From Pyxicephalus adspersus (taxonomy: Eukaryota > Chordata > Amphibia > Anura > Pyxicephalidae): 64,000 bases of DNA. The position numbers were made by a program, and so were the translations under genes. This document shows, piece after piece, positions 45,101 through 60,100 of the stretch. Position 1 is the first letter of the stretch, and each line of letters opens with the position of its first letter. The notes under the pieces are model-generated. The model searched no databases. It had not been told where the DNA came from and saw only the letters and a list, made by a program, of their open reading frames with translations. The stretch is from assembly GCF_032062135.1 (NCBI RefSeq), contig NC_092859.1:41271413-41335412 (forward strand), given 5' to 3'.

Positions 45101-48100
45101 GTGTCTTTCCTACATACAGTATATATTTGGGGCAATCTCTCTAGCTATCTAGCTATTGATGTCATCAGCATTAGTCCCTGTATACTTTAACGTAAGCCCA
45201 TATTTAGTTATTTATTAGTACATGCATTATAATATTATTTCCTAAAAAACAAGTATATTTATTATAAAAATTCTTTGGTCCCATGTATTCTCTTGTAGAA
45301 TGAGCACTAGCTTTTTGGAAACTGCTACCCCTTTGGGATAGATATATTATATGTGTTTTTCTTTTAAATGAGCATGCTGGTGTTCTTCAATAAGTAATTT
45401 GTATATATGTAATACTTTTTTGTACTTATAAGGACTTATATTTATGCTTACTACAATGCATATTTTTCTGTGAGACTATAAAAAATGGTGTATTCTCCGC
45501 TTTATACTTAGCTCCACACACAGGCCAGCCTTCCTCTCGCAGCACCCGCAGACACCTGGCACAGTTCCAGAGAGCAGGCGGCAGGGATGTCTCAATGTGT
45601 ATTTAGTGTAGCAAGACCTAACAGATGTTTCTGCAGAACAGCGCCATCAAAACATAAGTGGCCAAACAGTGTACTACAGTCCCTTTATTGAAAATGCACT
45701 CAGAAATTCATGCCAGAAAACTGAAGAAACCGGATTATCGATGGCCGGATTTTCGATTGTCAACTGTACTGTGTACTAAATTTTTAAGGATCACCACCTC
45801 AGCTACAGCTTTTTTTCATGTTGCTCTTGTATTTATTATTATTTTAATTTTTAGTGCAGCCCAGAACTACAGCACCTTGGCAAAAAAAACTGGGGCAGCA
45901 ATTTAACTTAGGCTTTCCCTTGTGAAGAGCTTTAATAAACAGCCCTAATCACCACTGTCAAAGTTTGTGTTTTAGAATGAAGGGAAAGGTTTGGCATGAA
46001 GGGAAGCCTCCGATCATGGAGTGGCCACTCTAGTGACAATCACAGGCTGTGCACAGCTGTCACAGTGAAATACTAAAAGTTTGCTGAAGTACAATGACAC
46101 TGCATTTGTTTACTGCTGGAGAAGAATGTAAGAAATTAGAATACTGATGTGAAGAGTCAAGGGGCAGAATCTAAGAAGTAACCAGGTCTTCTCCACAGCC
46201 TCTGATGGTGAGGATGTTGCGCTGCTGGTTACTGCCAAGTTGCGGACCTTGGGCACATCAGGGTGGGCAGGATGAACATGGTACCAAATCACTAAGCAGA
46301 AGAATAGTCGAGGAAGGCCGGGGGCAAAGCAGGCAGCAAGCAAGAAAGGTCAGGTCACACACCAGGGGTCAAATACCAGGGTACCCAAGTTAGTTTGAAA
46401 CCCTTCTGGAAGAGATGTCCTACCTTCTCAGGACACTAAACTAAACTGAACAGTAATAGCCACTAGAGGGAAAGCCTAAATTTCTTTGCATAGTGTCTCA
46501 ACATCATGCAGGTGATATTATACCAACAAGTACAATAATATTTAGTGTTTTGCCTCCACTAAACATTGGAGTAAATTAGGAGTGCATGGAAAATATGCCA
46601 CCATTAGTGGCTGAGTGCTGAACTTGGATTCTAATTATACTATAATTTCAAAGATAAGAGAAATAACAGAAAGAAAATGAAAGAATTTACCAGGAAGAAT
46701 CTTCGGCCTCCAATACAACAGCTAATATATAGATGTATAGCTTATTTAAATGTTTTCAGAGTGAGTTAAAGTGAAAATAAAGGTTAATTTCCAAATCCAG
46801 ATACCTACTATCAATGTAAAACCCCTTTGGTGAAGTGAAGGGCTGATCGTTTGTATCCAAGACAAAATACATACAAAGAGTGATGTTCCCATAGCAGCCA
46901 CACTTTACCACTACCATCACACCTTGGATTTATAATTTACCAATAAAGTATACAAGAAATGTAATGTACTTACTTGTCCTGTTTTTCTATGAGTTGTAGC
47001 ACTTTTTTTAAAATACGTTCAATTTTCTGTAAGTTAAAACAGGACACAATTAAAGTAAAAGGTATAAACATGAAATAATACTTTTTCAACATAAGTTTAA
47101 AAAAAACATAGCTAACCTTTAGCCAAGCATTAATAAAATGATACACAAAACAATGTCCCACTTAAAAAAAAAACAGTTTGTGTGAATGTTTTAGATCGTA
47201 AAGCCTTACCAATATTTTACTAACCTCTCTGTGGTAGTACTCAGCTTCAGGAAATTTAAAGTAACATGCTCTGAGGGCACTAACAATTGTTAATGGAATC
47301 GCTTCTAAAATATCTTCCATGTGGTTAATTGGTATCAAACACAACCAGGAATGTATTAGCAATGGGTCCACCTGCAGCAAATATTTCTTGGTAACCATCT
47401 TTTTAAGAATATTGCTGTTAGAAAATAAAAAGAGATTAATATTCGTTACATGTGCAATTGAGATCAAAAGGTAACATGTTTGCACTTTTTAACAATTGTT
47501 GTCTGTATAAGAATATATACTAAGAAAATTAATAGATTAGGATAGCCCATACATTCCCATACAGCATGAGATCACATTCCAATATCAGACTTTGGGTGAC
47601 TTTAAATTAGGCACTAAACAAAACTGAGGCCAACAGCAGACGACCAGGGTAAACATTTTCTTTCCAGAAAAAATAAACAAGCATCTGGATTGATTGGAAA
47701 GGAAAATGTAAATTCTTGACTTCCAATGTCGGAAAAATAAAATGTTACCTTTTATTAACATTGCATGTAAAATAATGGCAACCAGGCCAACACTGGGAGC
47801 ACAGTCCCTGGATCTTAGTCCACTCTTAAAAATGGGCAAATTCCACAGCAATGTTGCAAAGTTACCTTTCACGTTTTTTGACTTTATCATAAATAAGTCC
47901 TTCAAGACCTGCCCATACATCTTCTTGCCTGTCTTTTCCTGCTTTGTGTGAAGCATCTGCATTGGATGTGGCAGAAAATTCATGAAGCACAGGCAATACC
48001 CATACCCATTCATCAACACCGGCATCTATGCAGCTCTGACACAGTTTCCTTAAATGGATATCCATCCTGTAATATGAAACAGATAATAAATACTCCTAAG

Positions 48101-51100
48101 ACATAGGCTACGTACAACGTACACACTTGCAATGGTTCTGGTCTGGCTGATATCGGACGAGAATCTGGCATGTGTACATCACCTGTCCATCGTCCGAACA
48201 ACCGTCCTGGCGGATCCACGGACGATGGATGACGAACAATCATAATGGAAATGAAGGGGGAGAGTGGGCAGCAGGGTGACGCTCTGAGGTTCTCCCCTGC
48301 CCCTCTCCATAGAGTAGAACAGTGCTGTATGTACAGCACTCCTTCATGCATCGTGCAGTAAATTGTCGTTGGAAAGGATCATGAAGGATCCTTTCCAAAA
48401 ACGACAATTATTACATGTGTGTATGCAGCCTTACCCTAAATTCAAATACACAAATGTAATATATTGCAATAGAATAGTCATTAGATACAATGGTTGCACT
48501 TATTTACTTTTTCATTTCCACCTCCCACTGTTTTTTCTCCCTTACAGACTAATTCTGCTAGCTGGAAAGTGAAATTCTTTGCACCTTTAGCCATAGGAAA
48601 ACATGTACATGTTAAATATGTAATTTACAGATGATAGCTTGCAAAAAAAGATAACTTGTGATTGGAGTTACACTTACAAGTGATACCAATACTAACATCA
48701 ACAGGCATTTTCTATACTTGAAAAAAATGTTCTGTACTTGAAAAAAATGTGGACACTTCATTTATAAACTAGGGAGTTTAAATATTTTACATTTGTGTTC
48801 CTGGGTCAGATATCCTTTATAGAGAGCCTGTTTCATGGAAATCTTTAAGAATCTAAATTTCAAATCTTAAATTGCTATATTAGTGCAGTTTTGTCTCTCA
48901 GGGAAATGTAGGTGAGTGTTGTTAATCACTTGTATTATCTAAGATCCCAATGGCAGTGTCATTGTATATAAAAGCAATGTAATTTTTCATTTATCCTCTG
49001 TCAAGCTGAGATCAGTCTGATGCAGGCAGGAGAAGGCATCTCATTGATCTCCTATCCCCAAATAACCACTCAGATTCAAACAGCAAAAAACTCCACAGAC
49101 ATCAGAATTTACATGATGGTGTAATCTATAAATTAGCATCTCTGATAGGGAAATAAATGTTAATCCTGTATAATGCTAAAAAAATTGTGCTCTCCTTCTG
49201 AAGCAAAAAAATGATAGGGGCATTGTCAGGGGACTACTCTGATGTGCGAGGTGCATGTTATACTAACACATTAGTTTTCATGTATTATTCACCCAACGTT
49301 AGTTGTCACTTAAAAAAACATTTGAACCGAAATGTTACACTAGTTTATCAATTCAAGAGAGAAGATTCAAATTATTAAAATGCCCATACAGTAATTTTAA
49401 TATAAAAGTGTGCTAGTCACTTTACCAATATTAGGAATAAACACAAAACATTGCACATATTGATTTTTGAGTACAAACATTTAATGCAGAAATATCTTAC
49501 CCTGAAAGTTTACTGAAAGTAGTCTTTGCTTTTTGAAGTTCCCCAATCATTTTTTCTCTGGGCATTTCATCCAAACACAACATTCTGCAAATATCTGCAA
49601 TGTTGTTTTTTTCAACAGTAATATCAAAATGATATATTATAAGGGCACAGACCAACCCAGCCTGTAATCGGTTTTTGATGTCACCCTCCTGCAGTTTCCT
49701 TTTACCCAGGAAAAGCTCACAGATTTTACCAAGTCTGCTCAGAATGAGGGATTTTACCTAAGATAAAGAAACAAAAAATGAATAAAACTGCCAGTAAAAT
49801 CAAGAATACTTTGGTAACTACAATTTATTATTTAAAAAAATCATATGAAAGAAAAGCTAAGATTCAGTCAAATAGCTAAATATTCTGTCGAAATACACAT
49901 GTGTATTAATACACTTATCTGTTTTGATTTGATTTCTATTGAACCATTTTTGTAATCAATAAAAATAACAAATCTGTTGAGGCCTATGTTGTGAGGTTTT
50001 TGTACTTGTCAAAGAAGGTTTTACATCCCCACACAAGTCTTTGGCAATGCAAAACCCCTTTGACGCGCTCAACAGCTCAGGAGATTGTCAAATGCAGCTC
50101 AACTGATGCCAACAACATCAGCACATAATGTGCTTCTTGAGTGACCCGATGTGTCTCCTGTGACTGAAAATGCCTCCTTTGACTTTGTGTTACACCAAGT
50201 TCCTTGAATAAATCCTGTGACCTCAGGTTATGGAAAAGAAGAGGCCTGGAACTGATCAATAGTCCTGTCCTAGGGACAATACGGCTCTTTCATATAAGAC
50301 AGTTAGTCAGCATTGTCACCCTAGGACAGGAAGTGTTTTACTGGCTGGATCACCAGGTCATATTAGGAACCTAGAAAGCTAAGCTACAATATTTTAACTT
50401 TTTTTTTTGTTCTTAGGTTTAAACACACTTTCAATCACCCTAAACTGTTTTCTGTCCATTACATGGGTAGACATTACTTTGTAATTCACAAAATATAGAA
50501 GACTAAATAACATAGTTTGATATGGATTTAATGCGCAAGAAGTTAAAAGGTCAATGTATTTCTGGCACTATAGACAGGTATTTTCTGTACTTGAAGAAAA
50601 TAATCTTAGCCTGAACAAAGAAAACAAATGCAGCCACAACATCTAAGAGCATGTAACAAATTTCTTTGGCCACTAACTGGTCCCAGTGGGTTTTACAGGT
50701 TAAAGAAATCTTCAAACTATGCATACTGCTATACAACAAAAGTCTGCACATTAAAAATATCAATGTGATCAGAAAAAAATGTGTGTACAGATCAGTTACC
50801 TGCAAAGATCCAAATTCAAGACTTTTCCATTGTATTACTTTGTCTCCAAACAAAAGTGGATTTTCGTATACTGCATAAAACTGACAAAGCTGAATAAAGA
50901 AATTGTACATATTGATGGCATCAAAGTCACTGAGAATACTGAAGATCCTGCTAAGCATGACTTCTCCAGCCAATGTTTTTCCTTTAGAGAATTCTTTATA
51001 TTTTTCTTTCACCCATCTCTTCACTTCTGCTACAACCCCACTATTTTTCTTCATACACACATCATCATATTGATGCCACTCTAAAAGGAATAGAAAGAGT

Positions 51101-54100
51101 ATATTATACCATTGGAGTCTCATTAACCAAAACCGAGAATTCAGTATATATTTTCAATCCCTTAACATTAAAAAATTTAACAGTAATCTCACCTTTTCCT
51201 TGAACATAGTGAGACTTGATATGCAGGCAACGATTCACATGTACATGATCTTTCACATCGACATTATATATGTGTTCATATTCCTCCTCTCCATTTGCCC
51301 GCACAATCACATATTTGTATGGGATGTATTTATCCAAACAATCCTTAGATACCGCAGTTTGCCCTTCGTACAGGAAACCATGTTCTTCAAGGTCTCTTTA
51401 AAAACCAAAAAATTCATTATTATAGCAGGGAAACAGAAGGTATCAGGGTTTACCATTTTACAAATACAGAATCAAAACGTATGCCCAAAATAAAGATCAT
51501 ATAGGAAAGAAATTATTTAACTGAGCTGAGCTTACGGGTTAAGTTGTGATTTAAAATGTATAGCTTAGAATTCTTACTGTTAAATGCAGCAACTGCTACC
51601 AACCAATAAGAATTTACTCATCTGATGTGAGACAATTGAGTTCAGTTATGCATTCACAAGTTAATAATGTATATGATATATGAGAAAATGTTTGACAACC
51701 ATGAGTTTGTTGGCCATACTAATCCTTTGTCACCTTTTTGTAGATACACTTGCACAATTGTCTAAAATACCTTTGTATTGTGTAGCATTAAAGCAAATGT
51801 TTACTCTGCTATTTTTTTTACTTTCCCTGTTTCTAAGTCAGGAGAAAATTGCTTGTTATGGCCACAAATGTTTGATGAGGCAGACCATTATTGCAGAAGG
51901 GAACGGGCGATGTCTCTGATGCAATAATGTATTTTACTTGCCTGATCACCCAGACTTTCTGGCATTTCTGCACATGTGCAGCGTTAGCTTTGGTTGCCAG
52001 AGTAACTTGCCAACCCTTGCTTTCCTTGCACATGCCAGGGATGACTGAACTCTGCTCAGGAGTTCTACCATACCAGCATGAACAAAGTTCATCTCAAATA
52101 AGAAGAGTGTGGTAAGCAGATAGGTGAGTCACAAAGCTTTTGTTCTGAAGAGTTTTTCACAATTTGTACACAAAGTATATGTGTACTTTGGGCTGGATTT
52201 CTTATAAGGCCACCTAGACCATGTTCTTGGTTGCCATGGTAATGAAGAGCGCCTACTGTTTGCTCGCACACCTCGCCTGCAGTACCCCCTCCTCACCTGC
52301 ATGACAGTGTCAATATTCTATAAAATGTAGCTTTCTTGTGAAATCAAACTACCCAAGGGACTTGTACAATGACATCGTTGGCAGCACAGTGTAATAGCTA
52401 TGTCTGTAAAGGCTGCTTGTTATATTCTTCAGCCTAATAAATCACTGGGCCTGATTTATTAAAGCTCCCCAAGACTGGGGAAGATTGACTATTAAAGGAG
52501 AAACTTGAAGTGACTTTCTAAAAAATCAATTGCTATTAGTTGGAAAATGTCCTAGACCAGATCACCCACTGTAGGTTCTTCCACGATAGTCTATATTCTC
52601 CACTCTTGGATGGGGAGGTGTAGGAAACCAAAGACGTGGATGCAAGTGGGTGACATTTATGGCTAACACCCCCTAAAAATGTCATCACTATGGCATCAGT
52701 ACAATATAAAAAACTCTACCCATGAAAACGCTCTGCCCTAGAACCCATAAACGTCCACTTCCAATACTCAAACCCCAATGTCAATGGCATGAGGGGGGGC
52801 GTAGTGGATAAACAAAATTTAAGGGGCAAATGAGGGACCCTTGTGGCTAACTACCCCAAATTTTTTATCAGTATGACACCATTAGAACATACAAAACTCT
52901 ACCCATCAAAATGCGCGGCCCTGTTACACCTAACTGTCCTCTTTTCTTCCTTAAAACCCAAATAGCTGGCCTACACATAGCTGTTGAAGCCCCCTTCCTT
53001 GAACTTCAACAGAGGAATGTAGGTACCCGAAGAAGTAATAACTATCTGTCATTAATTGCTGTTCTCTGGAATTATACATTTAGGTTAATAGGGTTTAAAT
53101 AAGGTTAGTGGATACCTATAACTGATAGGACGCATTGATTTGTACGTGCACTTTCTGCTTTATGGTTCAGACATGGGGAGCAGGGAGTAATATTTGTCAG
53201 ATCAGCACTGTATGATAGCTTTAGTTGTTTATCTTTTATGCTGCCAGGGGGAAGGGAGGAACACAAGCTTCTGGCCTCGGGGAGAAGTATAAATCCTGCC
53301 CCGGTGACAACAATATTTAAGTACTTCATGCAACATACATAAATACAGCCTAAAGGAAAGAAAGGAAATGGGGGACATTGATAAAATCTTTATATATGTT
53401 ATAAAGATTTTTGCAGTAAAATGTTAGGGGCACTTAAAACTACTTTCCCCTTTACAATTAACCTATTTTTAGAAGATGTAGTAAATACTCACAAAATACT
53501 TATCTGGGGTAAAGATACTCCACTCCAATACATAAGTGCATTCTCAAGAACGTTCCTCTGCTCTGTGTTCTCTAAAACCTTTGTGGAGTGTGATGTAATT
53601 CTCATCTGATGTGTGTTGGGTAAGTGTAAATACCATTTTCTTTACATGTACATTTTACACCTATTCCTTGTAAGAGATTTTTATAGGGGGAGAGGGCTGG
53701 GACAGTATAGGCAGAACATTGTATTCTATTGCTACAGTAGGTCCAATTTAAAAGCATAAAATAGGATGAAGAACATGGGGTATGACTCCAAAACTAGTCA
53801 GATAAAAAGTTCCAAAGTGAGAATACAAAGTATTTTACCAGAAGTAGTAGATGTTTGGAACAGACTTCTAAAAGAAGTAGGGAATCAGTCAACAATAACT
53901 GAATTAACCATGCTTATGATAAATAAAGGTCTATTCCAAACAACATTTAAAATCACAGGGACAAAGGAGAAAACTTGATATATCATATGACATTTTCTGT
54001 TCCTAGTATGTTTATTTATAGGATATAGTATCCATCATTGTAAATAGGTAGTAAGTAGCAGTTATTCACTTATAACTATATAACTATAACTGTGGAAGGC

Positions 54101-57100
54101 TGCTCAGTCATCTTGATGCAATGGCAGACAATGATTCATTGTCATATAATGTGTGAAGACAATCATTGTTTCAGAACAAGATGGAAGGTATGAAACCATA
54201 AGCAAATCACCAAAAGGTCGGGGAAACTTTACAAATATACTTTTACTTTGCCCTAAAGGAAGAGGTGACCTGTCTTTAATACCCCCAGCTTTTAATGGTA
54301 AAGTTAATCTTTCAAAAAGCTCATTTAGCAGCTAAAAATGGCTAAGGGTGAATCTATGATTTTTTTAAGTATCAAACAGAACAAACAAATACATCATCAG
54401 ACCATATAGAAGGTGTAAACAGTACAGAAAAAAACAATGGAAGACATATCAATACACTTTGCCATCAATGGTGTATAAAAACCTCTGATAATATTTCTCA
54501 GTTATCAAGTATAATATATAAGAGTAACCAAAAGGAATAAATAAAAAGACAATCTCCTGAAAAAATAGATCAATTTCAATCTTAGTTCAGTGTTATCTGA
54601 GAATAAAGAGAAACTGAACCTAAACACGTTAAAGGTGTAATATGTTATAGTGAAACAATAGAAATCTTAATTGAGCCTAAGCAGTACCTGGAAAAGTGTA
54701 CTAATTGTTTAGATTTCCTCCAGGAATGTGAGGGTTTCTAGACACATCTGTGCCCACATCCTCATAGAAATAAATCTGCACTTTCAAATCTAAATTATTA
54801 CCTTTAGTACTCAAATTCACTGTTCTCTTTTCTGGAGGCTCCTAAATGAGGAAGTAAAAGCTCTGTCTTTACTAAGATCACTGCACACAATGATACAGTG
54901 CAGTAAGTTATTAATGGGAAAGATCATCAGCAGGAAGAATACAGGCAATGCTCCTTTCATTTAAGCACAGATGGTTTCTATAATTAACAAGTTTTCATTT
55001 TATTTTGTCACATTCCAGCACCAGTTTCAGGGTATATACCCCAAAATGATAATCAAAATGTCCGCTGTACCATGACCTGAATGAGAACTGCAGAATCTCA
55101 AGTTCAAAAAAACTTAGCAAAAACTATAAAAAAATTATGCTTGTGAATACTGTACACAATGAGAAATTATGTGAAACAGTCTGATGGGTTCAATCACCAA
55201 AACAGGAATGATGGGAAAGTAAAGCTGAGTGCAATGAAACCTGACACATTTCTCACCCTTCCAAAATCAAAGATGAAAACATTTTCATTGTAGCTAACAT
55301 TTGCAGGTTGTAAGGAGTGTATTGTAATAATTTGCATACATTTTAATATACATACATTAAATACAATTTAATCAACCAAATCAACTGTTTTTTTAGATGA
55401 GCTTATGGCTTTATTTCTCATGTTTTGGCCACATCTTTAAAGAGCTCAATAGCTATTTCACAAACACACATGAAAAAAATATACAGTTAAACTTACTTTG
55501 TGTAGTTCATTTTGCAGATGGCATCTTCCCATGCCAGATAGCCTTTTATTCCCCCTCCTTTTACTATAATTGTATCCCTATTAGTATTAACATCAAAATC
55601 TTTGGAAACAATGACATGGAAATATAGCATGATACGGTCCAAAGGATTGAGTTCCCTGTAGACATAGGAATAAATAGATAGCTTTATATTTATTTTTTCA
55701 TCCAGATAGCCATACTCCTAACTTCTGAAAAGCAATATACTGATCTATATTTACCAGATCAGATCAAACTATAATAAAGAATAATAACGAATACAGTATG
55801 TCCATATACCGTGTTTCCCCGATGATAAGGCAGGGCCATCAAATAAGACAGCCCCCCCTTTTTAGGTAAAAATGAACAATAACTGTGTACTGTAGTCTTC
55901 TTCATGGGTAAATAAGGCATCCCCCTGAAAATAAGCCCTAGAGCATATTTTGGCCTTCAAAAAAAAATAAGACAGTGTCTTATCATCGGGGAAACAGGGT
56001 ATATTTTTGTAACTAAAAGCTATTCACATGAGTGAGTCTGCCATTGGTGACAGAATCACTATGCTACAATTGTTATGTTATTACTTCTGTAAGTCACTCA
56101 TTTAAAATGTAATAAAACGTAACTGCTAAAAAAAACAAAAAAAAAAAACAAAACTGTTGGTACTGTTGAAGATTTGGCAGCTAAAAAGGTAGCCCCATGA
56201 GTCTCAGTATACTGCACCTTTTATTGACTTCATATTTCTCTTTGTTGTCTGCTTTTTCTTTATTTGAAGTTTTTCCACCTCCACCTGACAGGTTTGAAGA
56301 ACTTGTTACCTTCTGGTTGAAGAAATCAAAAAGCATTATTAAATAAAATTATACTTTTTTTTTGAAGAAAACACTGGTCTATATTTTTTATAGATAAGTG
56401 GATCTTTCACCTTCTAAAAGTGAACTGTGGGATAAGCAAATATTGTCCAAATACAAGGGGCATGGGATTTTTTCATTTTATCCTTGGTGTGCTATGTGTG
56501 TTTCTTTTCTCAAATTGTTCAGTAATCCAGCATGAAACTGTATCTTTGTGCAGGAGCCCTGCTGTTCTGGGGTCTCTCTTGGTTCTGGGGAACTGGTTTT
56601 TTATATGCCACCCCTCCCCCATAGTTTCTGCAAGTACCATTTAGTGTGCAGATCTGGTGTATCTCTACTAGAGCACTGCCCTCTGCAGAGGCTATGAACA
56701 GTACATTGATGATGTCACTGCTTCTTTTCGCAAAGTAAAAGTAGGGGCATTCGGTGCACTTGAAAAGGATTTGTACAGGCATTTGGAGAACATAAAGTGG
56801 ACCCATATTATTTGTGGTTATTAAGCAATGTTTTTTGTTTTGTTTTTTTGCCTGAAGTCCGGCTTTATTAATTTTTCCCCAGTATGCATACAAGCTAACC
56901 TTCAAAGTCAAATTTTTTTCTGTCTGTATTTTCTTTGTTCAAAGACCAAGAGTCACTGGATGCATACTATATAGTAACTAATATAGCAACACTTTGCTAA
57001 TTGTATATTCTATATACTTAAACCAGGGAACTTAGCATCTCTCCTGAGCTAGAGAATCTCCTGAAGTAGGGGTCAATGGTTTTTAGCCACTTCTGCCTTA

Positions 57101-60100
57101 CGAACTCCATACAGATGTTGTACATAATTCAGATGCAGTTTTTCTATGTATTATTGATGCAGATTTGGTGACAGTTTGCCAAACTTTAAATGCTATAGGT
57201 ATGCAAATAGCTACCCATTGCTCACCACACAGCTGTTGCACACAGCTTGTAGCTGTTTGCTGTTCACCAGATGCTGCATGTAGCAGGTTTTCAGACAGCT
57301 CTCAACCATGCCACCCCCCCTATTACACACATGTGGGCTAATATGTCACCATGAATGCAGTTTTTTATATTTTCGGTTGAGGGGCAGGGCAGTAATTAAA
57401 CCAGTGTTTCTCAAACTTTTAAACTCCTAGGAACTCCTTTAAATGACTTTCAGGTCTTTAGGGAACCCCTGCCCTAATTACTTTATCCATAGATAATAGT
57501 ACATTAGTGTGGTGGTCAGTTGGAAGAATATCACTTGCATTGCTGGCCATCATGAAGGCTGCCACCCTTACATATAGCCAACAAATCATTGTGGTCACTT
57601 AAACTGACCCGAGAGTCCAAACTGTTCATTGCGCCAGAAAATCCAAGCAACTCTGGAAGAACCCTAGTTGAGAAACACTGGATTAAACAATAGCTAAAGT
57701 TTGGGTCACAAACAGCAACACATCAGTAGCCCAAAAAGCAATGCCCTGGCCACCTGGACCTCAGACAAGAGTACAATTAATCAAGAGTAAGATTATTCAT
57801 AAGCAAGCAGCTGGATCTAATATTCTACTCCTGACTTTTTTTTCCAACTAACTAGTGTTAGAGGTCTATTTTTCTGATACCTGACATATAATTCCTACTT
57901 GTCTACTGGTCTATTCTACTACTCCTGACAAATATTTCATAGAATTATAGATCTTCTTCCCTGTCCCTGATGTATGAACCTGTATGTCTACATTTCTAAT
58001 TCTCTGTTCCTGACCTATATGTTTACAGACTTACTCCACTGTCCCTGAACTGTAGGTTTACAAGTCTCTTCCCCTATTCCTTGTAACTCCACTGCCTCCT
58101 AAAAACAGCAAATAGCCCACCAATGCATACATGATTAGACAGTTTTATAATAACTCACCTTAGCATTTGCATTGTTTTTTGAATCTTCTTTTTTCTGTTC
58201 TTTTGTTTTATCCTTATTCTTGTTTTTAGTTTTTTCCGCAACATCTTTTTGGTATGCATGTTCCTGGATTGATATTTTATTGGATTCTGACAAACTGTCC
58301 GTAGTAATTTCAGTTTCAGTTTCCTTTTTAATTTCATTTTTATTTGGGGGTTTTGTTGTCTGTTCATTTTCAGGTCTTTTATTATGATCAGTATTTTTAT
58401 TACCATTTTTTGCTAGTTCACATTTGGTATTGTTTTCATCGACTGAAACTTTTGTAGAAGCATCTAGTTTTGTGTCCTTATTATCTTTGTGGCCAGGTGG
58501 GATTTTGTGATTGGTCTTTTCAAATTCAGTTTTTGGGTAAACCTCAAGAGTCGCCCCAGAAACAGCTGACCTGTTTGAGATTTGATCTCGTCCATCAGGT
58601 GATTTAGCACTTGTGTCTAACTTTGATTTACATGTGTCACTAGGGTCTTTTTTACTGCTGGGGATATTTTTCGACACTTCTTTATTCTTTACATTTTGAC
58701 TATCATGCTTATTTCCAAGCTCATCATTTTCACTGAGTTTAGATTTTCTTGTTATTTCCATGGCACTCTCTGAAATGACCATTTTATTTTTTTCATTGAT
58801 TTGAAGCTCTTGATCATTTTGCACATTTGTGTCTTCCGATATGTCTGTTTTTTGCTCTCTGACTTGATCAACTGTCATTTTTTTATTTATAGAAGCATTT
58901 TTCCCACTGACTCCTTTAAATTCAACATTTTTAATACTGGTCTTCATGCTTTCAGGACATTTATTCTTTAAGGAGGTTGAATGCTCAATACTGGGCTTTC
59001 TGTCTTCATCTTCAGGTTTAGCTTTGATAAGTGGTACATCTTTTTTGATTATTACTGCATTCTCTTTACTAGACATTTCATCATCATTTGGTTCTGTCTT
59101 ATTCTCGCCACTTCCTGCTGGCTTATTGGTAGGATCAGAATTTCCTGTTTGTGTGTTTTCATCAGCAACAGACTCTACAAAGCTCTCAGATTTGTCATTA
59201 TTTTTACCAATTTCAACAATACTGGAATCTTCAGCAGTAAGTGAAATCAATGAGAAAGAAGAGTCACTGTCTGTCCTCTTTTTACCTTTGTTCCTTTTCC
59301 TTTTTTTCTGCATGGTAAAATAGTATTTTTTTAGTAATGTGTAAACTTGAAAAACACAGACATAGAACGGGACTAAATCAAGTACACATGACAAGGTTGA
59401 AACGAAAAAGCTAGACAACAAGTGTTTTTTAAAATGGGAGTTCATGAAATATTCAGAATAATATTTTTTCCTAATTTGTCATAATATTAAATCTTGCCTA
59501 AAGGATATATATATTATCAAGAACAAGGGCAACTAAGAATCATATCCTAATTGCTCAATATTCAGCTAAGGTAATCCAATCAGGTGATTGTAGTTGGAAA
59601 AGATCATTTGTGATTGATTTCTGTAACAGATGATCGAATGATGTACAAACTACACTGCTCTGTTGAATGGAGAGCAAAGGAGGAGATTATAAGGATGGTC
59701 TAAGAGTTTGTAGGGGTTTCCTCCACACATGGACAGTTAGTGACCCGACAATGAATTTTGTAAAGTGCTATGTCAGCTATGTCTTGTATAAATACAAGTA
59801 ATAATTAAAATATATTAAATTAAAGGTGCTAGACTAAAAGTAGTAAGCTTAAAGCAGATTACCTACCAAAATGGAGGGTCTGCTTACATTCTATGTGCCC
59901 ACATAACCCACTCTTAGTAGGTGAAAAATGTATGTGACAAAAAAGTGACAATTCTACTTTCCCTACCCTGTCTTCGACCTAGATTTAGTAATGTCAGTGT
60001 CCTTCTGGGAACATTTCTATGCAATGCACAGCAGACAAAATCTTGCAAAAAGACACTCCAGTCTGTTACAAAAATGTTTTCTTCAGAGGTTTGCACTGCT

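Noticed and set aside
46110..46343. Minus-strand 77-residue frame
   Set aside because: Lies in the inverted copy of a dispersed repeat and resembles no protein family.
50551..50799. Hydrophobic, membrane-like peptide after exon 8
   Set aside because: Intron sequence past the CAG|GTAACT donor. RNF213 has no membrane segment here and exon 9 continues the conserved protein.
58946..59323. Plus-strand Ser/Leu-rich reading frame of 125 residues
   Set aside because: Antisense shadow of the Lys/Asp-rich exon 4.
59308..59445. Alternative start of a 436-residue protein at 59445
   Set aside because: The segment upstream of 59307 is intron ending in CCATGCAG, and the phase from exon 3 enters exactly at 59307.
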